This document shows positions 8,897 through 17,235 of a DNA stretch of 64,000 bases, piece after piece. The notes below the pieces were generated by a model. The model did no database searches and had not been told where the DNA came from. It saw nothing but the letters and a program-made list of their open reading frames with translations. The translations under genes were made by a program, and so were the position numbers. Within the stretch, counting starts at the first letter, position 1; every line of letters begins with the position of its first letter. The stretch covers positions 1 to 64,000 of the forward strand of contig JAMDDH010000033.1 of assembly GCA_023488885.1 (NCBI GenBank). Direction: 5' to 3'. This stretch comes from Thermoplasmatota archaeon. Lineage in GTDB: Archaea; Thermoplasmatota; Thermoplasmata; Thermoplasmatales; Thermoplasmataceae.

Positions 8897-9741
8897 TCAA
8901 ACCCCTTTATATGAAACTTTCCGGCGATTGGGCTGATGAAAGGATAAACTGGTAAATATGAAAGGTCTCTGTCGCTGATGCTGAGAGTAAAGGAGTGCAG
9001 CCCCGCCCAAATCACTGTGATCCCGGGAACATTGGCGTAAATGAATAATATGAAGAACCTGAAAGCCTGGACTGGAGATGTAAAATCAAGGTAAAGATTC
9101 AATGAGGCTGCGGTAAGATTGCCGCTTACGTGATTCATAAAACCACCGGGTTGAGGAAAGAAATAAAATGATAGAATTGCGGAATCATCGAAATGCACAC
9201 ACCTCACGGCATTGAGATTTAATCCATTATTATTTACCGCAATAGACTGCAATATTGACTGGAGACCACCTACAAGCACAATGTTACTCTCAGGAGTACA
9301 GAAATACCCTGTGTCGTTGTAAGGAAAAATTTTATGATTATTCAGGCTGAAGATTTTTGCAATTTCGAATAACTGCCTGTTTCCGTAGATGGATGAGAAA
9401 TTCATTCCAGAGATAGAATATATGGTATTTCCAAGATAGTTTCCATAATCATTAATCGTAACATTCTGTGACGAATTCAGATTACTTCTGATCACATTGT
9501 TTGTGAATGCATACAGAGACCCTGAAAAAACTAATCCCGCGGTAACATGGTTATAGTAGATAACTATGCGATATGCGTTCATATTCAATTCTGCGACAAA
9601 CGTTGAATTTCCCGGAATATACGTTGTAGGGTTAGGATATCTTGTAACGCTTGGTTCGTAGAGAGCGAGCACAGATGAAACCGGAACAAGAATTAATAAA
9701 GAAATTAGGACTACAATAAGTCTCGGCCTGGACAGCGTCAC
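8893..9741 (-). CDS. membrane-anchored protein of ABC operon, unknown function
   Basis: The first gene of the ABC operon, 282 residues. A hydrophobic helix near residues 8-27 would act as a signal anchor and a second hydrophobic stretch lies near 225-250 (FRFFILFIYANVPGITVIWAGL). The middle ~190 residues are predicted to be outside the cell and carry several N-x-S/T sequons. This arrangement, with two membrane segments around an extracytoplasmic domain, resembles a degenerate ABC-2 permease with a large loop or a dedicated accessory subunit. No family was recognised. Overlap with the permease start shows that it belongs to the transporter. Confidence 0.65.
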   Translation of the reverse strand: MTLSRPRLIVVLISLLILVPVSSVLALYEPSVTRYPNPTTYIPGNSTFVAELNMNAYRIVIYYNHVTAGLVFSGSLYAFTNNVIRSNLNSSQNVTINDYGNYLGNTIYSISGMNFSSIYGNRQLFEIAKIFSLNNHKIFPYNDTGYFCTPESNIVLVGGLQSILQSIAVNNNGLNLNAVRCVHFDDSAILSFYFFPQPGGFMNHVSGNLTAASLNLYLDFTSPVQAFRFFILFIYANVPGITVIWAGLHSFTLSISDRDLSYLPVYPFISPIAGKFHIKGFE

Positions 9742-9915
9742 ATGTCTATATTTTCTGTAGCGTATTTAATCTTTGATCGACAGAGAAATTTGAGTTTGGA
9801 TATATACTGAATTTCGACATAATATTTTGCGAAAATTCATAAAAGGTTGATAGGCAGAATGGCATTAGAACTGCATCGATCGAAAACACGATATTATCCT
9901 GATTCAAAGATGGAA

Positions 9916-9990
9916 CGGGCCCGGTGGGATTCGGACCCACGATCACCGACTTAGAAGGACGGTGCCTTATCCAGACTAGGCCACGGGCCC
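9916..9990 (-). tRNA. tRNA-Arg (anticodon UCU)
   Basis: The minus strand folds as a complete cloverleaf: a 7-bp acceptor stem (GGGCCCG/CGGGCCC), D-stem GCCT/AGGC with G18G19 in the loop, a 7-base anticodon loop CTTCTAA (anticodon UCU) and T-stem GTGGG/CCCAC, with G73 and no encoded CCA. Two positions are odd: the anticodon stem has a U30-U40 mismatch (CCGTC/GTCGG), and the T-loop reads TCCGAAT, with C in place of the near-universal U55. A box CCTTAAAATTC at about 10010-10020 would be its promoter. Either the RNA is corrected or tolerated, or the gene is decaying; acceptor, D and T stems are perfect. Confidence 0.9.
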
Positions 9991-10256
9991 CAACGCTTAA
10001 CGTTGGAAAGAATTTTAAGGTTTCGTATTTCGTTTTCTAGAGTGTTGGAATCTGCACTTATCAACAGAATGCTGCTCTGTATTTGATCATTTTGTCCTGG
10101 ACTGAAACTCTCGAAAAATTTTTTTGAGACTGTACACGTCCTAGCGGGAATACGATCAGCTGCAAATGATAGTGGATCCTTGCAAAATGGTTGAGAAAGT
10201 GAATTTGCGCTCACAGTGTTAAATATTTGTAATTGGTTGAATTAATCTATTAATTG
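9991..10256. other. intergenic region with divergent promoters
   Basis: This region carries the tRNA promoter (minus strand, TTAAAA near 10012-10017) and the pcc1 promoter (plus strand, GTTAAATATTTG near 10218-10229). Apparent reading frames here run through the tRNA and look non-coding. I see no other feature. Confidence 0.5.
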
Positions 10257-10261
10257 ATGCG

Positions 10262-10495
10262 ATGCAGTTCGAAGTAAAAATTTCCTTGGAAAAAGAGAGA
10301 TACTCCAGCTATATTGAAGCGGTAAAGCCAGACCTGGATGCAAATGTTGGACGTTCAAAGACAAGGGTAGAAGAGGGGGATGGATTTTTTTATATTTATA
10401 TATCTTCTCCTGATACTGTTGCAATGAGAGCCGCACTGGGGTCTTTAACCAGGTGGTTTAAAGTCGTAAAAGACATAATTGAGGGAATTGATTAA
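10262..10495 (+). CDS. pcc1: KEOPS complex subunit Pcc1
   Basis: A 77-residue protein with the Pcc1 fold pattern: beta strand FEVKISL, helix containing YIEAVKPDL, a basic strand RSKTRVE, strand FFYIYISS and final helix VAMRAALGSLTRWFKVVKDII. Pcc1 is the dimerising subunit of KEOPS, which with Kae1, Bud32 and Cgi121 makes the threonylcarbamoyl group of t6A37 in tRNAs reading ANN codons. The next gene follows directly after its stop codon. Pairing with prefoldin genes is common in archaea. Confidence 0.85.
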   Translation: MQFEVKISLEKERYSSYIEAVKPDLDANVGRSKTRVEEGDGFFYIYISSPDTVAMRAALGSLTRWFKVVKDIIEGID

Positions 10496-10870
10496 ATGGA
10501 GCCAAATTTAAGTCAGTATATTCAGAATCAGATCAGACAAGCTCAACAACTGGAAGCCCAGATTGAACAGGTAGCCAACCAGAAATACCAGCTCGATATG
10601 AGAATTAAGGAACTGGAAAAAACTCTCAAGGAGCTGGAGGCGATAAAGGAAGAAACACCAGTTTACAAGAGCGTCGGCAATATTCTCTACCAGGTTGAAG
10701 ACAAGAAGAAACTTCTTGATGATCTTTCGGAACAAAAAGAGCTTAGCGAGATCAGAATCAAGACTCTGGAAAAACAGCAAAAAACATTGGAAGAAAAGTA
10801 CAAGGAACTGGAAACTATTCTTCAGCAGAAGTATGAGGAAGAGACCAGAAGAAGAGGATCTTCTCAGTGA
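10496..10870 (+). CDS. pfdB: prefoldin subunit beta
   Basis: A 124-residue protein with two long amphipathic helices (about 5-50 and 70-120) joined by a short hairpin with the conserved VYKSVGNILYQV, as expected for archaeal prefoldin beta. It assembles with the alpha subunit (not in the window) into the jellyfish-shaped hexamer that holds unfolded proteins and passes them to the thermosome. The ATG follows the pcc1 stop immediately and its TGA overlaps the GTG of mptA, so three genes form one transcription unit. Confidence 0.92.
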   Translation: MEPNLSQYIQNQIRQAQQLEAQIEQVANQKYQLDMRIKELEKTLKELEAIKEETPVYKSVGNILYQVEDKKKLLDDLSEQKELSEIRIKTLEKQQKTLEEKYKELETILQQKYEEETRRRGSSQ

Positions 10871-11763
10871 TCGATCTTGTTGATGTCCAGGCCGGTAAAC
10901 CGTCAATTTCGATTCCAATTGCTCAAGTAGGAGTTAGTGGGATCAGATACCCTGTGCGGGTGAAAAGAGGGGACAGAGAAATCGATCTTCTCACTGAAAT
11001 TGACATATCCGTAGACCTGCCTGCTACGAGAAAGGGTGCTGACTTTTCCAGGAAAATTGAGGCAATTAATGAAATAATCCTTAACCGGAAAGTGGTTCCG
11101 AGCATCGAGGATCTTAGCCAGGAGATTGCCCGTAAGACACTTGAGAAACTTGAATACTCTGACGGTTGTGTCGTAAAGATTTCAGCAGATTATCTTGTGG
11201 AGAGAAAGACCAAAAGAGGATCTCCGATAGTGGTTCCATACAAGATCAAGGGAGAAACGCTTTTAATTCGCGGTAAGCCAAGCCACAAATTCGTAGGTGT
11301 TGTTGTTCAGGGCATGAACGCGTGCCCATGTGCAATGGAGACCACAAGATCATTGATTTCAAGCGATTTCCCGGGAAATGAAGATTTGCTTTCCAGGATT
11401 CCATCAATAACCCATAACCAGAGAAACACAGTTATACTGACTATGCAGGTTCCTCATGAAAAGAGTGTTGAGGCGGATGATCTCATAGAAATTTGTGAAA
11501 AAACTCTTGGAGGTTCGTTATATTCTCTCCTGAAGAGAATTGATGAGGGTGAACTCGTCTACAATGCACATAAAAACCCTAAATTTGTTGAAGACATCGT
11601 TCGAGAGATAGCTGCAGAAAGTGCAAAGAAATACTCTGCATTCCCCGATGATACAAAGATCTCAATTGAATCCAGAAGCGACGAAAGCATACATCCCCAC
11701 AACGCCTTTGCGAGGATTGATTCTACTCTGGGCAGTATCAGGAAATCTATAGCTTCCAGCTAA
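10867..11763 (+). CDS. mptA: GTP cyclohydrolase MptA (FolE2/type IB family)
   Basis: The 298-residue protein matches archaeal GTP cyclohydrolase MptA, a metal-dependent enzyme that opens GTP to a 7,8-dihydroneopterin cyclic phosphate, feeding pterin cofactor synthesis or 7-deazaguanine (archaeosine) synthesis. The central region has the conserved NACPCAMETT segment, with a cysteine as candidate active-site metal ligand, followed by IPSITHNQRN, which supplies a conserved histidine. The start is GTG 10867, overlapping the pfdB stop (GTGA); no ATG lies nearby. Confidence 0.9.
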   Translation: MIDLVDVQAGKPSISIPIAQVGVSGIRYPVRVKRGDREIDLLTEIDISVDLPATRKGADFSRKIEAINEIILNRKVVPSIEDLSQEIARKTLEKLEYSDGCVVKISADYLVERKTKRGSPIVVPYKIKGETLLIRGKPSHKFVGVVVQGMNACPCAMETTRSLISSDFPGNEDLLSRIPSITHNQRNTVILTMQVPHEKSVEADDLIEICEKTLGGSLYSLLKRIDEGELVYNAHKNPKFVEDIVREIAAESAKKYSAFPDDTKISIESRSDESIHPHNAFARIDSTLGSIRKSIASS

Positions 11764-11892
11764 TGCTGATCCATGTTTGATGAGCACGTATTCCTCAAGA
11801 TGTTGGAATTTCCTAACTAAATTTTGAAAAGTTTGAGGTTGGTTTGCACAAAAAATGAGAGAATATTTCCATTCTTTTCAGGAAATACTGGC

Positions 11893-12300
11893 TCACAGTT
11901 CCTTCAATCGGGTGAGCATCTTTGCAACGCTCTCAACCGAGTCCTTGGCCATTTCTATCCTGGCCTGAGCCTGGAGCCTTGTCTCATTAGGTCCTGAAAT
12001 GCCCAGTGAAACCGGTTTTGAATATTCGACAGACAGGTCTTCGATCTTCCTGGCAGCGTTTTGCATTATGATCTGATCGTGATCGGTCTCACCCTTGATT
12101 ACAGCACCAAGTGTCACGACGGCATCTATATCCGTTCTTCCGAGCATTTTTTTCACTCCTAGAGGAATGTCGAATGTCCCCGGAACCCTGAGTACCTTCG
12201 TAACGTCAAGGTTTAGAAACTTAGCGTGCTCCTCAGCTCTCTGTAACATCATCATTGTTATGTCATAATTGTATTCCGACACTACTATTCCTATTTTCAT
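11893..12300 (-). CDS. ribH: 6,7-dimethyl-8-ribityllumazine synthase
   Basis: RibH condenses 5-amino-6-ribitylamino-uracil with dihydroxybutanone phosphate to lumazine in riboflavin synthesis. The 135-residue protein has the phosphate and pyrimidine pocket motifs VPGTFDIP (39-46) and GAVIKGETDHDQI (65-77), with catalytic His74. It is the last gene of the ribB-ribL-ribC-ribH operon, 10 bases after ribC. Confidence 0.93.
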   Translation of the reverse strand: MKIGIVVSEYNYDITMMMLQRAEEHAKFLNLDVTKVLRVPGTFDIPLGVKKMLGRTDIDAVVTLGAVIKGETDHDQIIMQNAARKIEDLSVEYSKPVSLGISGPNETRLQAQARIEMAKDSVESVAKMLTRLKEL

Positions 12301-12310
12301 GTTAATTCTC

Positions 12311-12802
12311 CTAATGTCTTACTCCCGTATTTACAGGTTCCGAAACGGATCCTACGTCCGAATATCCCTGTCTTAGTCCCTTTCCTGCCTTCTCTGTCAG
12401 TTTTTTTGGATCAAAAACCAGATTGTAGGCGTTCACAGCATGTTCTCTTGCCCTGCGATCCGAGAGCCACGCCAGTTCTGAAGGGGTCCCTGCCTCATCT
12501 TCGTGAACGAAAACTTCGATTACATGCCTGTTCGTCTGTAGCTGCACTTCCATGATGCCCATGCTTGCAACCTGCGCGGAAATCTTATCTACTGCCTTTG
12601 GACCCGGCATGCCGCAAGCTATCACAATGTCACATCCCTGTTCTTCCATAAGTTTCTTTGATGCGACCGGAATATCCTTAATTCCTGGTACAGTGTATCT
12701 AACTATGGTAAAACCCGTTCCTGACCTGTGCAATTCATCTATGACGGAAGCACCCATATCATATCGTGCAAAGGTCGTGTCAACTACTCCAAATTTCTTC
12801 AA
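12311..12802 (-). CDS. ribC: riboflavin synthase, archaeal type
   Basis: A 163-residue protein of the archaeal riboflavin synthase family, which is related to lumazine synthase and not to the bacterial RibE fold. It dismutates two lumazine molecules to riboflavin. Typical features are the start KKFGVVDTTFARYDMG, the VPGIKDIP segment (about 39-46) and IACGMPGPKAVD. Its ATG overlaps the stop of ribL by four bases. Placement beside ribH agrees with the shared substrate. Confidence 0.92.
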   Translation of the reverse strand: MKKFGVVDTTFARYDMGASVIDELHRSGTGFTIVRYTVPGIKDIPVASKKLMEEQGCDIVIACGMPGPKAVDKISAQVASMGIMEVQLQTNRHVIEVFVHEDEAGTPSELAWLSDRRAREHAVNAYNLVFDPKKLTEKAGKGLRQGYSDVGSVSEPVNTGVRH

Positions 12803-13230
12803 AATGCACCCTCTATTATCTCCATAAGTCTCTTTTTAACGTCAGAACTGCCCTGGTACTTTTTTCCATCGTAACGCGAGATTCTCACAACCCTGGTTTT
12901 CAAGCCGAGTTCCCTGCATTTTCTTTCTATTGCGTCAGCGTCAAATCTCTGGTCATGCCCAAGAGCAATTATATCAGGCCTGTTTTCGGAAACCGTAGTG
13001 AATATATCTCCCTCGTGTCCGAGAATAGCGACATCCACCGGCTTGATCTGCGATACGATCTTGAGTCTGGTATCCTCGTCAAAGACCGGACTTTTGCCGT
13101 TTCTCACTGCAGTAGAATCCCTTGCAACAACCACCAGAAGCTCGTCTCCCAATTTTTTCGATTCAAGCAGATAGTGTATATGCCCCATGTGAAGAATGTC
13201 AAATACTCCTGTAGCCATTACTCTGGTCAT
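12799..13230 (-). CDS. ribL: FAD synthetase, archaeal cytidylyltransferase type
   Basis: RibL adenylates FMN to FAD and belongs to the nucleotidyltransferase superfamily. The hallmark HMGH motif occurs about 14-17 residues from the start used here, and the second motif appears as a basic/Ser stretch near the C-terminus (SRYDGKKYQGSSDVKKR). Start candidates are ATG 13245, 13230 and 13215; 13230 gives MTRVMATGVFD, the usual N-terminus. All overlap the 3' end of ribB, so translation is coupled. With ribB, ribC and ribH this operon leads to the finished FAD cofactor. Confidence 0.88.
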   Translation of the reverse strand: MTRVMATGVFDILHMGHIHYLLESKKLGDELLVVVARDSTAVRNGKSPVFDEDTRLKIVSQIKPVDVAILGHEGDIFTTVSENRPDIIALGHDQRFDADAIERKCRELGLKTRVVRISRYDGKKYQGSSDVKKRLMEIIEGAF

Positions 13231-13900
13231 TTTGCCACTGCTCAATTATAGTATTTCCCTCTATAAATGTTAGCGAATTTTCTCTGGCAAACTGTATGGC
13301 TTTATCACGTGGTAATGAATTCCCATCGTCGTCAAGCATCTCCACGATCGTTGCAGATGGTATAAGATTGGCCTTTTCCACAAGGTAAGTACTGAGTTCA
13401 GTGTGCCCTCTTCTTGCCTTGAAATATCCATTCCTTGCGATAATCAGGATCACGTGCCCGGGCATCCTGAACTGATCAGAGAAAAGGGTTCTTGCATCTC
13501 CGTTGTACTGTTCCAGATGGGATAAGAAACTTGAGAAACGTGAGATTGTAAGTGATCTGTCTTTATCGGGTACGCCTGTGAAAGTGCTTCTGTGGTTTAT
13601 CGTCACAGAAAAAGAGCTGTTGTGGTCATATTTCAAGTCCGAGTGATCTGTAACTCTTGGGTCGAGACCGAGGTATTCCCTGTAAAAATCTTGTATAAAC
13701 GGAAGACCGAGATGGCCTGCATCACTCTCCCTGATTGTGGTGCATATCAATCCCCCTCCCATTTTTCTCATGAACTTCACCTTCTCATTATCAATGAATT
13801 GAGAAGCGTAGACAATGTCAGTTTCTCCCTCCCTGTCCTTGGCATCAAATATGAGGACCGGCTTTCCTGACTGGATATCCTGCAGAGCTTTTTCCAACAT
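13199..13900 (-). CDS. ribB: 3,4-dihydroxy-2-butanone 4-phosphate synthase
   Basis: RibB converts ribulose 5-phosphate to formate and dihydroxybutanone phosphate for riboflavin synthesis. The 233-residue monofunctional protein has the acidic metal-binding motif DREGETD (residues 22-28), the GGGLICTTI strand and the RRGHTELS motif near residue 165. It is the first gene of the rib operon. The minus-strand TATA box TTATTATATAG at about 13916-13927 lies about 22 bases from the ATG, so the mRNA should be leaderless and no flavin riboswitch can fit upstream. Confidence 0.93.
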   Translation of the reverse strand: MLEKALQDIQSGKPVLIFDAKDREGETDIVYASQFIDNEKVKFMRKMGGGLICTTIRESDAGHLGLPFIQDFYREYLGLDPRVTDHSDLKYDHNSSFSVTINHRSTFTGVPDKDRSLTISRFSSFLSHLEQYNGDARTLFSDQFRMPGHVILIIARNGYFKARRGHTELSTYLVEKANLIPSATIVEMLDDDGNSLPRDKAIQFARENSLTFIEGNTIIEQWQNDQSNGYRSI

Positions 13901-13993
13901 AACGTTTCATCGCAGACTATATAATAATGATTTTGGTAATTACCCATATATTAGTAATAGAAGAATAATAACCGGGAACAAATTTACCCTCTG

Positions 13994-14443
13994 GTGGATT
14001 TCAGGAGATATTCTAGCAGCGATATCGATGCCATAGCTGCACTTGAACTTGAGGCATTTTCCGTTGGACCTTACTCAAAATACATGTTAAAGAAGATATT
14101 TCATTCCAGCAATTCTTTTAATTACGTGGGAGAGGAAAACGGCACAATTGCCGGATATGTTGTAGCGCTTCCTCTTGATCGCACATCAGCGGACATCGAG
14201 AGCATAGCTGTCCGCCCCTCGTTTCAGCATAGAGGGCTGGGAGGGAAACTCATGGATCTTATTGAAGCGGAAATGCGCCAGAGAGGTTACAAAAAATCAA
14301 TTCTGGAGGTTAGGGACAGGAACGAAGAGACCATTCAGTTCTACGTTAAACATGGGTACTCAGTTACTGCTCATCTCCCAACGTACTATCGCGAACTTTA
14401 CAGGGGGTCAAGGGGTGCGTACAGGATGGAGAAGGACCTGTAA
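13994..14443 (+). CDS. RimI-like GNAT N-acetyltransferase
   Basis: A 149-residue GNAT protein with the full motif A (IAVRPSFQHRGLGGKLM, coenzyme A pyrophosphate loop) and motif B (YVKHGY). Archaeal proteins of this size and type are the N-terminal acetyltransferase (RimI/ArdA) that acts on many protein N-termini. The start is GTG 13994, giving MDFRRYSSSDIDAI, a usual N-terminus. It is divergent from ribB and shares the AT-rich promoter region 13916-13970. Confidence 0.85.
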   Translation: MDFRRYSSSDIDAIAALELEAFSVGPYSKYMLKKIFHSSNSFNYVGEENGTIAGYVVALPLDRTSADIESIAVRPSFQHRGLGGKLMDLIEAEMRQRGYKKSILEVRDRNEETIQFYVKHGYSVTAHLPTYYRELYRGSRGAYRMEKDL

Positions 14444-14447
14444 TCAC

Positions 14448-15605
14448 CTATTTCGTTGACCTGACAAGTTCTTTTACTTTTTCGTATGACCATCTGGATG
14501 AGGAAACCACGATTACTTTGTTTTCCAGCGTTTCTTTAAGTGTCCTTATTAAAGGTGAAGCTTCGGTTATTCCTGTAAGTTTCCCATCCTTCAGCATCCT
14601 TAGATCGGACTTTATTCTGTCAGGGCCGCTGAATTCCAACGGGGGAATCACATCTATAATGTAGTCGGTCCGATCCAGACCGGCAACATCTGTCAACATG
14701 TTCTTAATCTTCTTGACGGCTTCGGTGGAATACGGGATGCGCAAGACAGGTTTGTAAAGCTCCCTGTTGAGTACAGACCTCGCTATCCTGTCTTCCTTCA
14801 GGTTTCCGAGAATACTGTAAAGGTGGTTGTCGTTCATAACAAAAGGATCTGAAAAAAATTCAGGATGAGATTCCACTACATATTTGACCATAGTCTGGGC
14901 AATTCGGGCCGTCTTATGGAAATATACAGAATCGTACATCAATATGCGTGCTATTAACACAGATTCCAGTGTCCCCAAGCCCTTTTCCTCTATAACTATG
15001 TCCCGATCGTGTTCTATGGCGACGTTTATGATTCTCCTGTAATCTATATTGCCTATAGCAACACCGCAGTACATTGAATCCCTTCGGAGATAGTCAAGCT
15101 CGTCCACGTCAACCGGACCGCTTATCATTCTCGATAGTGTCCTGAATTTCCTTTTGTTTCCAAGAAGTACGGATACAACATCTCCAGGCGATATTCCTAT
15201 CGATTCGAGAATGGATGGTATCAGGCTGCCATCATATTTTCCCTTGCCCAGGATCATAGAAATTCCAGCCTGAAGGTGGTCCATTCCACTAAATTTTTCG
15301 AAGAGTTCTTCAAGGCTATGGCTCAGTGGTGGATGACCGATATCGTGCAGCAATGCCGATGCCATGAGGAGCTTCTGATCCTCCAGATGCAGCGCATCTG
15401 AAAACATGTTTGCCAGATGCATTGTGCCGAGGGAATGCTCAAATCTTGTGTGATTGGCGCCGGGAAATACAAGATGACACATACCCAGTTGCCGTATGTA
15501 TCTCAGCCTTTGGAATTCACAAGTATCTATGAGTCTCTGGAAGTCTGCTGTAACTTTTATGGGACCGTTCAATGGATCCTGGATTATTTTAAATTCCTTT
15601 GACAT
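14448..15605 (-). CDS. HD-domain phosphohydrolase (dNTPase-like)
   Basis: A 385-residue protein of the HD superfamily most like dGTPase/SAMHD1-type and related archaeal HD proteins. Metal ligands are seen as H57 in RFEHSLG, H87-D88 in LLHDIGHPPLSHS, and an aspartate in PVDVDELDYLRRDS. The likely reaction is hydrolysis of deoxynucleoside triphosphates; substrate choice cannot be read from sequence. The ATG at 15605 (MSKEFKII) is preferred over an upstream in-frame codon at 15632. It lies just after the SRP RNA gene on the same strand and tail-to-tail with the RimI-like gene. Confidence 0.85.
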   Translation of the reverse strand: MSKEFKIIQDPLNGPIKVTADFQRLIDTCEFQRLRYIRQLGMCHLVFPGANHTRFEHSLGTMHLANMFSDALHLEDQKLLMASALLHDIGHPPLSHSLEELFEKFSGMDHLQAGISMILGKGKYDGSLIPSILESIGISPGDVVSVLLGNKRKFRTLSRMISGPVDVDELDYLRRDSMYCGVAIGNIDYRRIINVAIEHDRDIVIEEKGLGTLESVLIARILMYDSVYFHKTARIAQTMVKYVVESHPEFFSDPFVMNDNHLYSILGNLKEDRIARSVLNRELYKPVLRIPYSTEAVKKIKNMLTDVAGLDRTDYIIDVIPPLEFSGPDRIKSDLRMLKDGKLTGITEASPLIRTLKETLENKVIVVSSSRWSYEKVKELVRSTK

Positions 15606-15654
15606 GATAATACCCTTCCCGGAATAAAGCATGGCTCATTCTGTAATTAACGAA

Positions 15655-15969
15655 ATTGGAAACCGGACACGCCTGAATCGGGCCAGATGTCCTGGCAGGT
15701 TCCCCCTGTTTCCTCTCGATCCCGCACCCCTTCAGCATCAAGAGTCCAGGATACCGTTGCTCCCTTCCGGTCCTGGCGGAGTCTCCTGGCAGATTAGGGA
15801 CTCTGGTTCCTTCGATCCTGAATCCTTAAACCTTCGATCCAAAGGGACAGAATGTCATTGATTTCACAGGGCCTGACAGAAGTCTGGTTGACCTCTTCAG
15901 GCTGTCGCCCCCGCATGTAGGCTTCGGGTAACAGGAAGAGCCTATCTTCCCGGCCTAGTCCGGTCTAGA
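15655..15969 (-). ncRNA. ffs: signal recognition particle (SRP/7S) RNA
   Basis: Read on the minus strand, this ~310-base stretch has the marks of archaeal SRP RNA. The 5' part contains a GGCCGGG stem and a CCTGTTACCC segment with the UGUNR turn of the Alu domain. The S domain holds the SRP54-binding helix (GGACCGGAAGGGAGCAACGG, about 15753-15774), whose symmetric and asymmetric loops are almost invariant. The ends pair: ACCGGAC near 15960-15966 with GTCCGGT at about 15662-15668 (helix 1). A TATA box TTTTATAAGT at 15984-15993 lies about 25 bases upstream. Ends are approximate to about 5 bases. Confidence 0.93.
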
Positions 15970-16031
15970 GGAATTGATAACTACTTATAAAACATTTTTC
16001 AGAGAGAAGAATCTGTTATACTTCTAAGGAT

Positions 16032-16205
16032 ATGCGAAAAACGGATTCCTGTTGTCATGAAAGGATAGGTATTTACCTGTATTCAAAAGGTCTCCAGATC
16101 ATATTTACAGGAGGCACGGTCTTCATTATGTGCAGCATTGATGGCAAACAGTGTACTTTAACCAATGGCTTCCTTACAAATTATGTGTCACGTTGGGAAC
16201 GATAA
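16032..16205 (+). CDS. possible 57-residue small protein
   Basis: An open frame from ATG 16032 to TAA 16203-16205 gives 57 residues, starting MRKTDSCCHERIG and containing the cysteine pairs CC (7-8), C34 and C41 (CSIDGKQC). The frame stays open across nearly the whole gap between the SRP RNA promoter and the cobT-like gene. The AT-rich TTATAAAA at 15985-15992 could serve as a divergent plus-strand TATA box, with an AGGA just before the ATG. No family is recognised and chance is a real possibility. Confidence 0.3.
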   Translation: MRKTDSCCHERIGIYLYSKGLQIIFTGGTVFIMCSIDGKQCTLTNGFLTNYVSRWER

Positions 16206-16227
16206 GAACGGCTGTTGAATGGAGTGA

Positions 16228-17223
16228 CTATTTCAGAAGTGATCTGTAAACTCCGTAAATTTCCTTCTTTATATCGTCTTCAGACAAAAACTCCCTTGCT
16301 GCATAATAGGAACCACCCATTCCGGCGCCTTCCCTGACATGACCATCGTCATATTTCCTGAGTCCGTCTATATCCGAATCCCTGAAGGATAAATCTGCAA
16401 TTATCAAGTCGTTGCCTACCAGCTCTTTCAGTGTAGATGGACGATGGCTCATGACCCAAGACGTTGTTATAACCTTACGGCTATTCCCGGTACCGTTTAT
16501 TTTCTTATCCAGGTGATAAACCGTTGCCATTTGTGTTCCCCCGCAAAACAGAACCTCCGTCTTTCCTGCACCTGAGCTGATTCCCACGGCAGTTGACATC
16601 ATGTAATCCCCGAAGTTTTCCATAGCTTCTTTGGCGTCATAGTCTGCGGATATCTTCCCGGACAGGGCCTTCTTCACAAGTTCATTCTTGAGGTTTGTTG
16701 GATCGTGCTGCATACTGCTGCTGGTTTCCATTGAGTGCCCAAGGGCACTTAGGACAATCGCAGAGGTAGTCGTGCCTCCGGGAACGCTCTCGCCAAGATA
16801 TATCCTTTTGAAACCCCGTGAGAGAAATTCCCCTATCCTTTTTCCCGCCTCTATTGATCTATCCATTTCGGGAAGAGCAAGATGTTTTGTGGGATCGTTA
16901 GCCGGTTCCAGGAATGTCTCCATGAAGGGGACCTTTGGCTTTGCCTTGAGTCCCGAGTTCAGGATCAATATAGGCATCTCTATGGACTGCAATGCAGCCC
17001 TCGTTATAACTGCCGGGGTAGGAATACCATCCGGAGTCATTGGAGGTTCATTCATGCTGAGCGGTTTGCCTGCAACGATTATTTCTGAATCAACCACGGG
17101 AGTCATAAAAGTCAGTTCAGGAGATACTCCGGCAGCGGTAAGACCGGGAATCTTAGAAATTTCCGTGCAGCCAGCGAGAAGGACAAAGATGGAATCTTTT
17201 ACACGAGTTTCTTCACCTGTCAT
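16228..17223 (-). CDS. cobT: CobT-like nicotinate-nucleotide phosphoribosyltransferase (archaeal type)
   Basis: A 331-residue protein of the archaeal CobT-related family, expected to activate the lower-ligand base as an alpha-riboside phosphate for cobalamin. Conserved stretches include PVVDSEIIVAGKP, PGGTTTSAIVLSALG and SSGAGKTEVLFCGGTQM (phosphate-binding glycines). ATG 17223 is chosen; a TTG at 17235 directly after the cbiB stop would add four residues. It is the third gene of cobD-cbiB-cobT, the nucleotide-loop part of cobalamin synthesis. Confidence 0.85.
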   Translation of the reverse strand: MTGEETRVKDSIFVLLAGCTEISKIPGLTAAGVSPELTFMTPVVDSEIIVAGKPLSMNEPPMTPDGIPTPAVITRAALQSIEMPILILNSGLKAKPKVPFMETFLEPANDPTKHLALPEMDRSIEAGKRIGEFLSRGFKRIYLGESVPGGTTTSAIVLSALGHSMETSSSMQHDPTNLKNELVKKALSGKISADYDAKEAMENFGDYMMSTAVGISSGAGKTEVLFCGGTQMATVYHLDKKINGTGNSRKVITTSWVMSHRPSTLKELVGNDLIIADLSFRDSDIDGLRKYDDGHVREGAGMGGSYYAAREFLSEDDIKKEIYGVYRSLLK

Positions 17224-17235
17224 GATTATTTCCAA

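Noticed and set aside
9951-10214. Minus-strand open frame of 87 codons
   Set aside because: It runs through the tRNA-Arg gene and its promoter, with a composition unlike the neighbouring proteins.
15631-15861. Plus-strand frame of 76 codons
   Set aside because: It is antisense to the SRP RNA and contains the conserved domain IV sequence.
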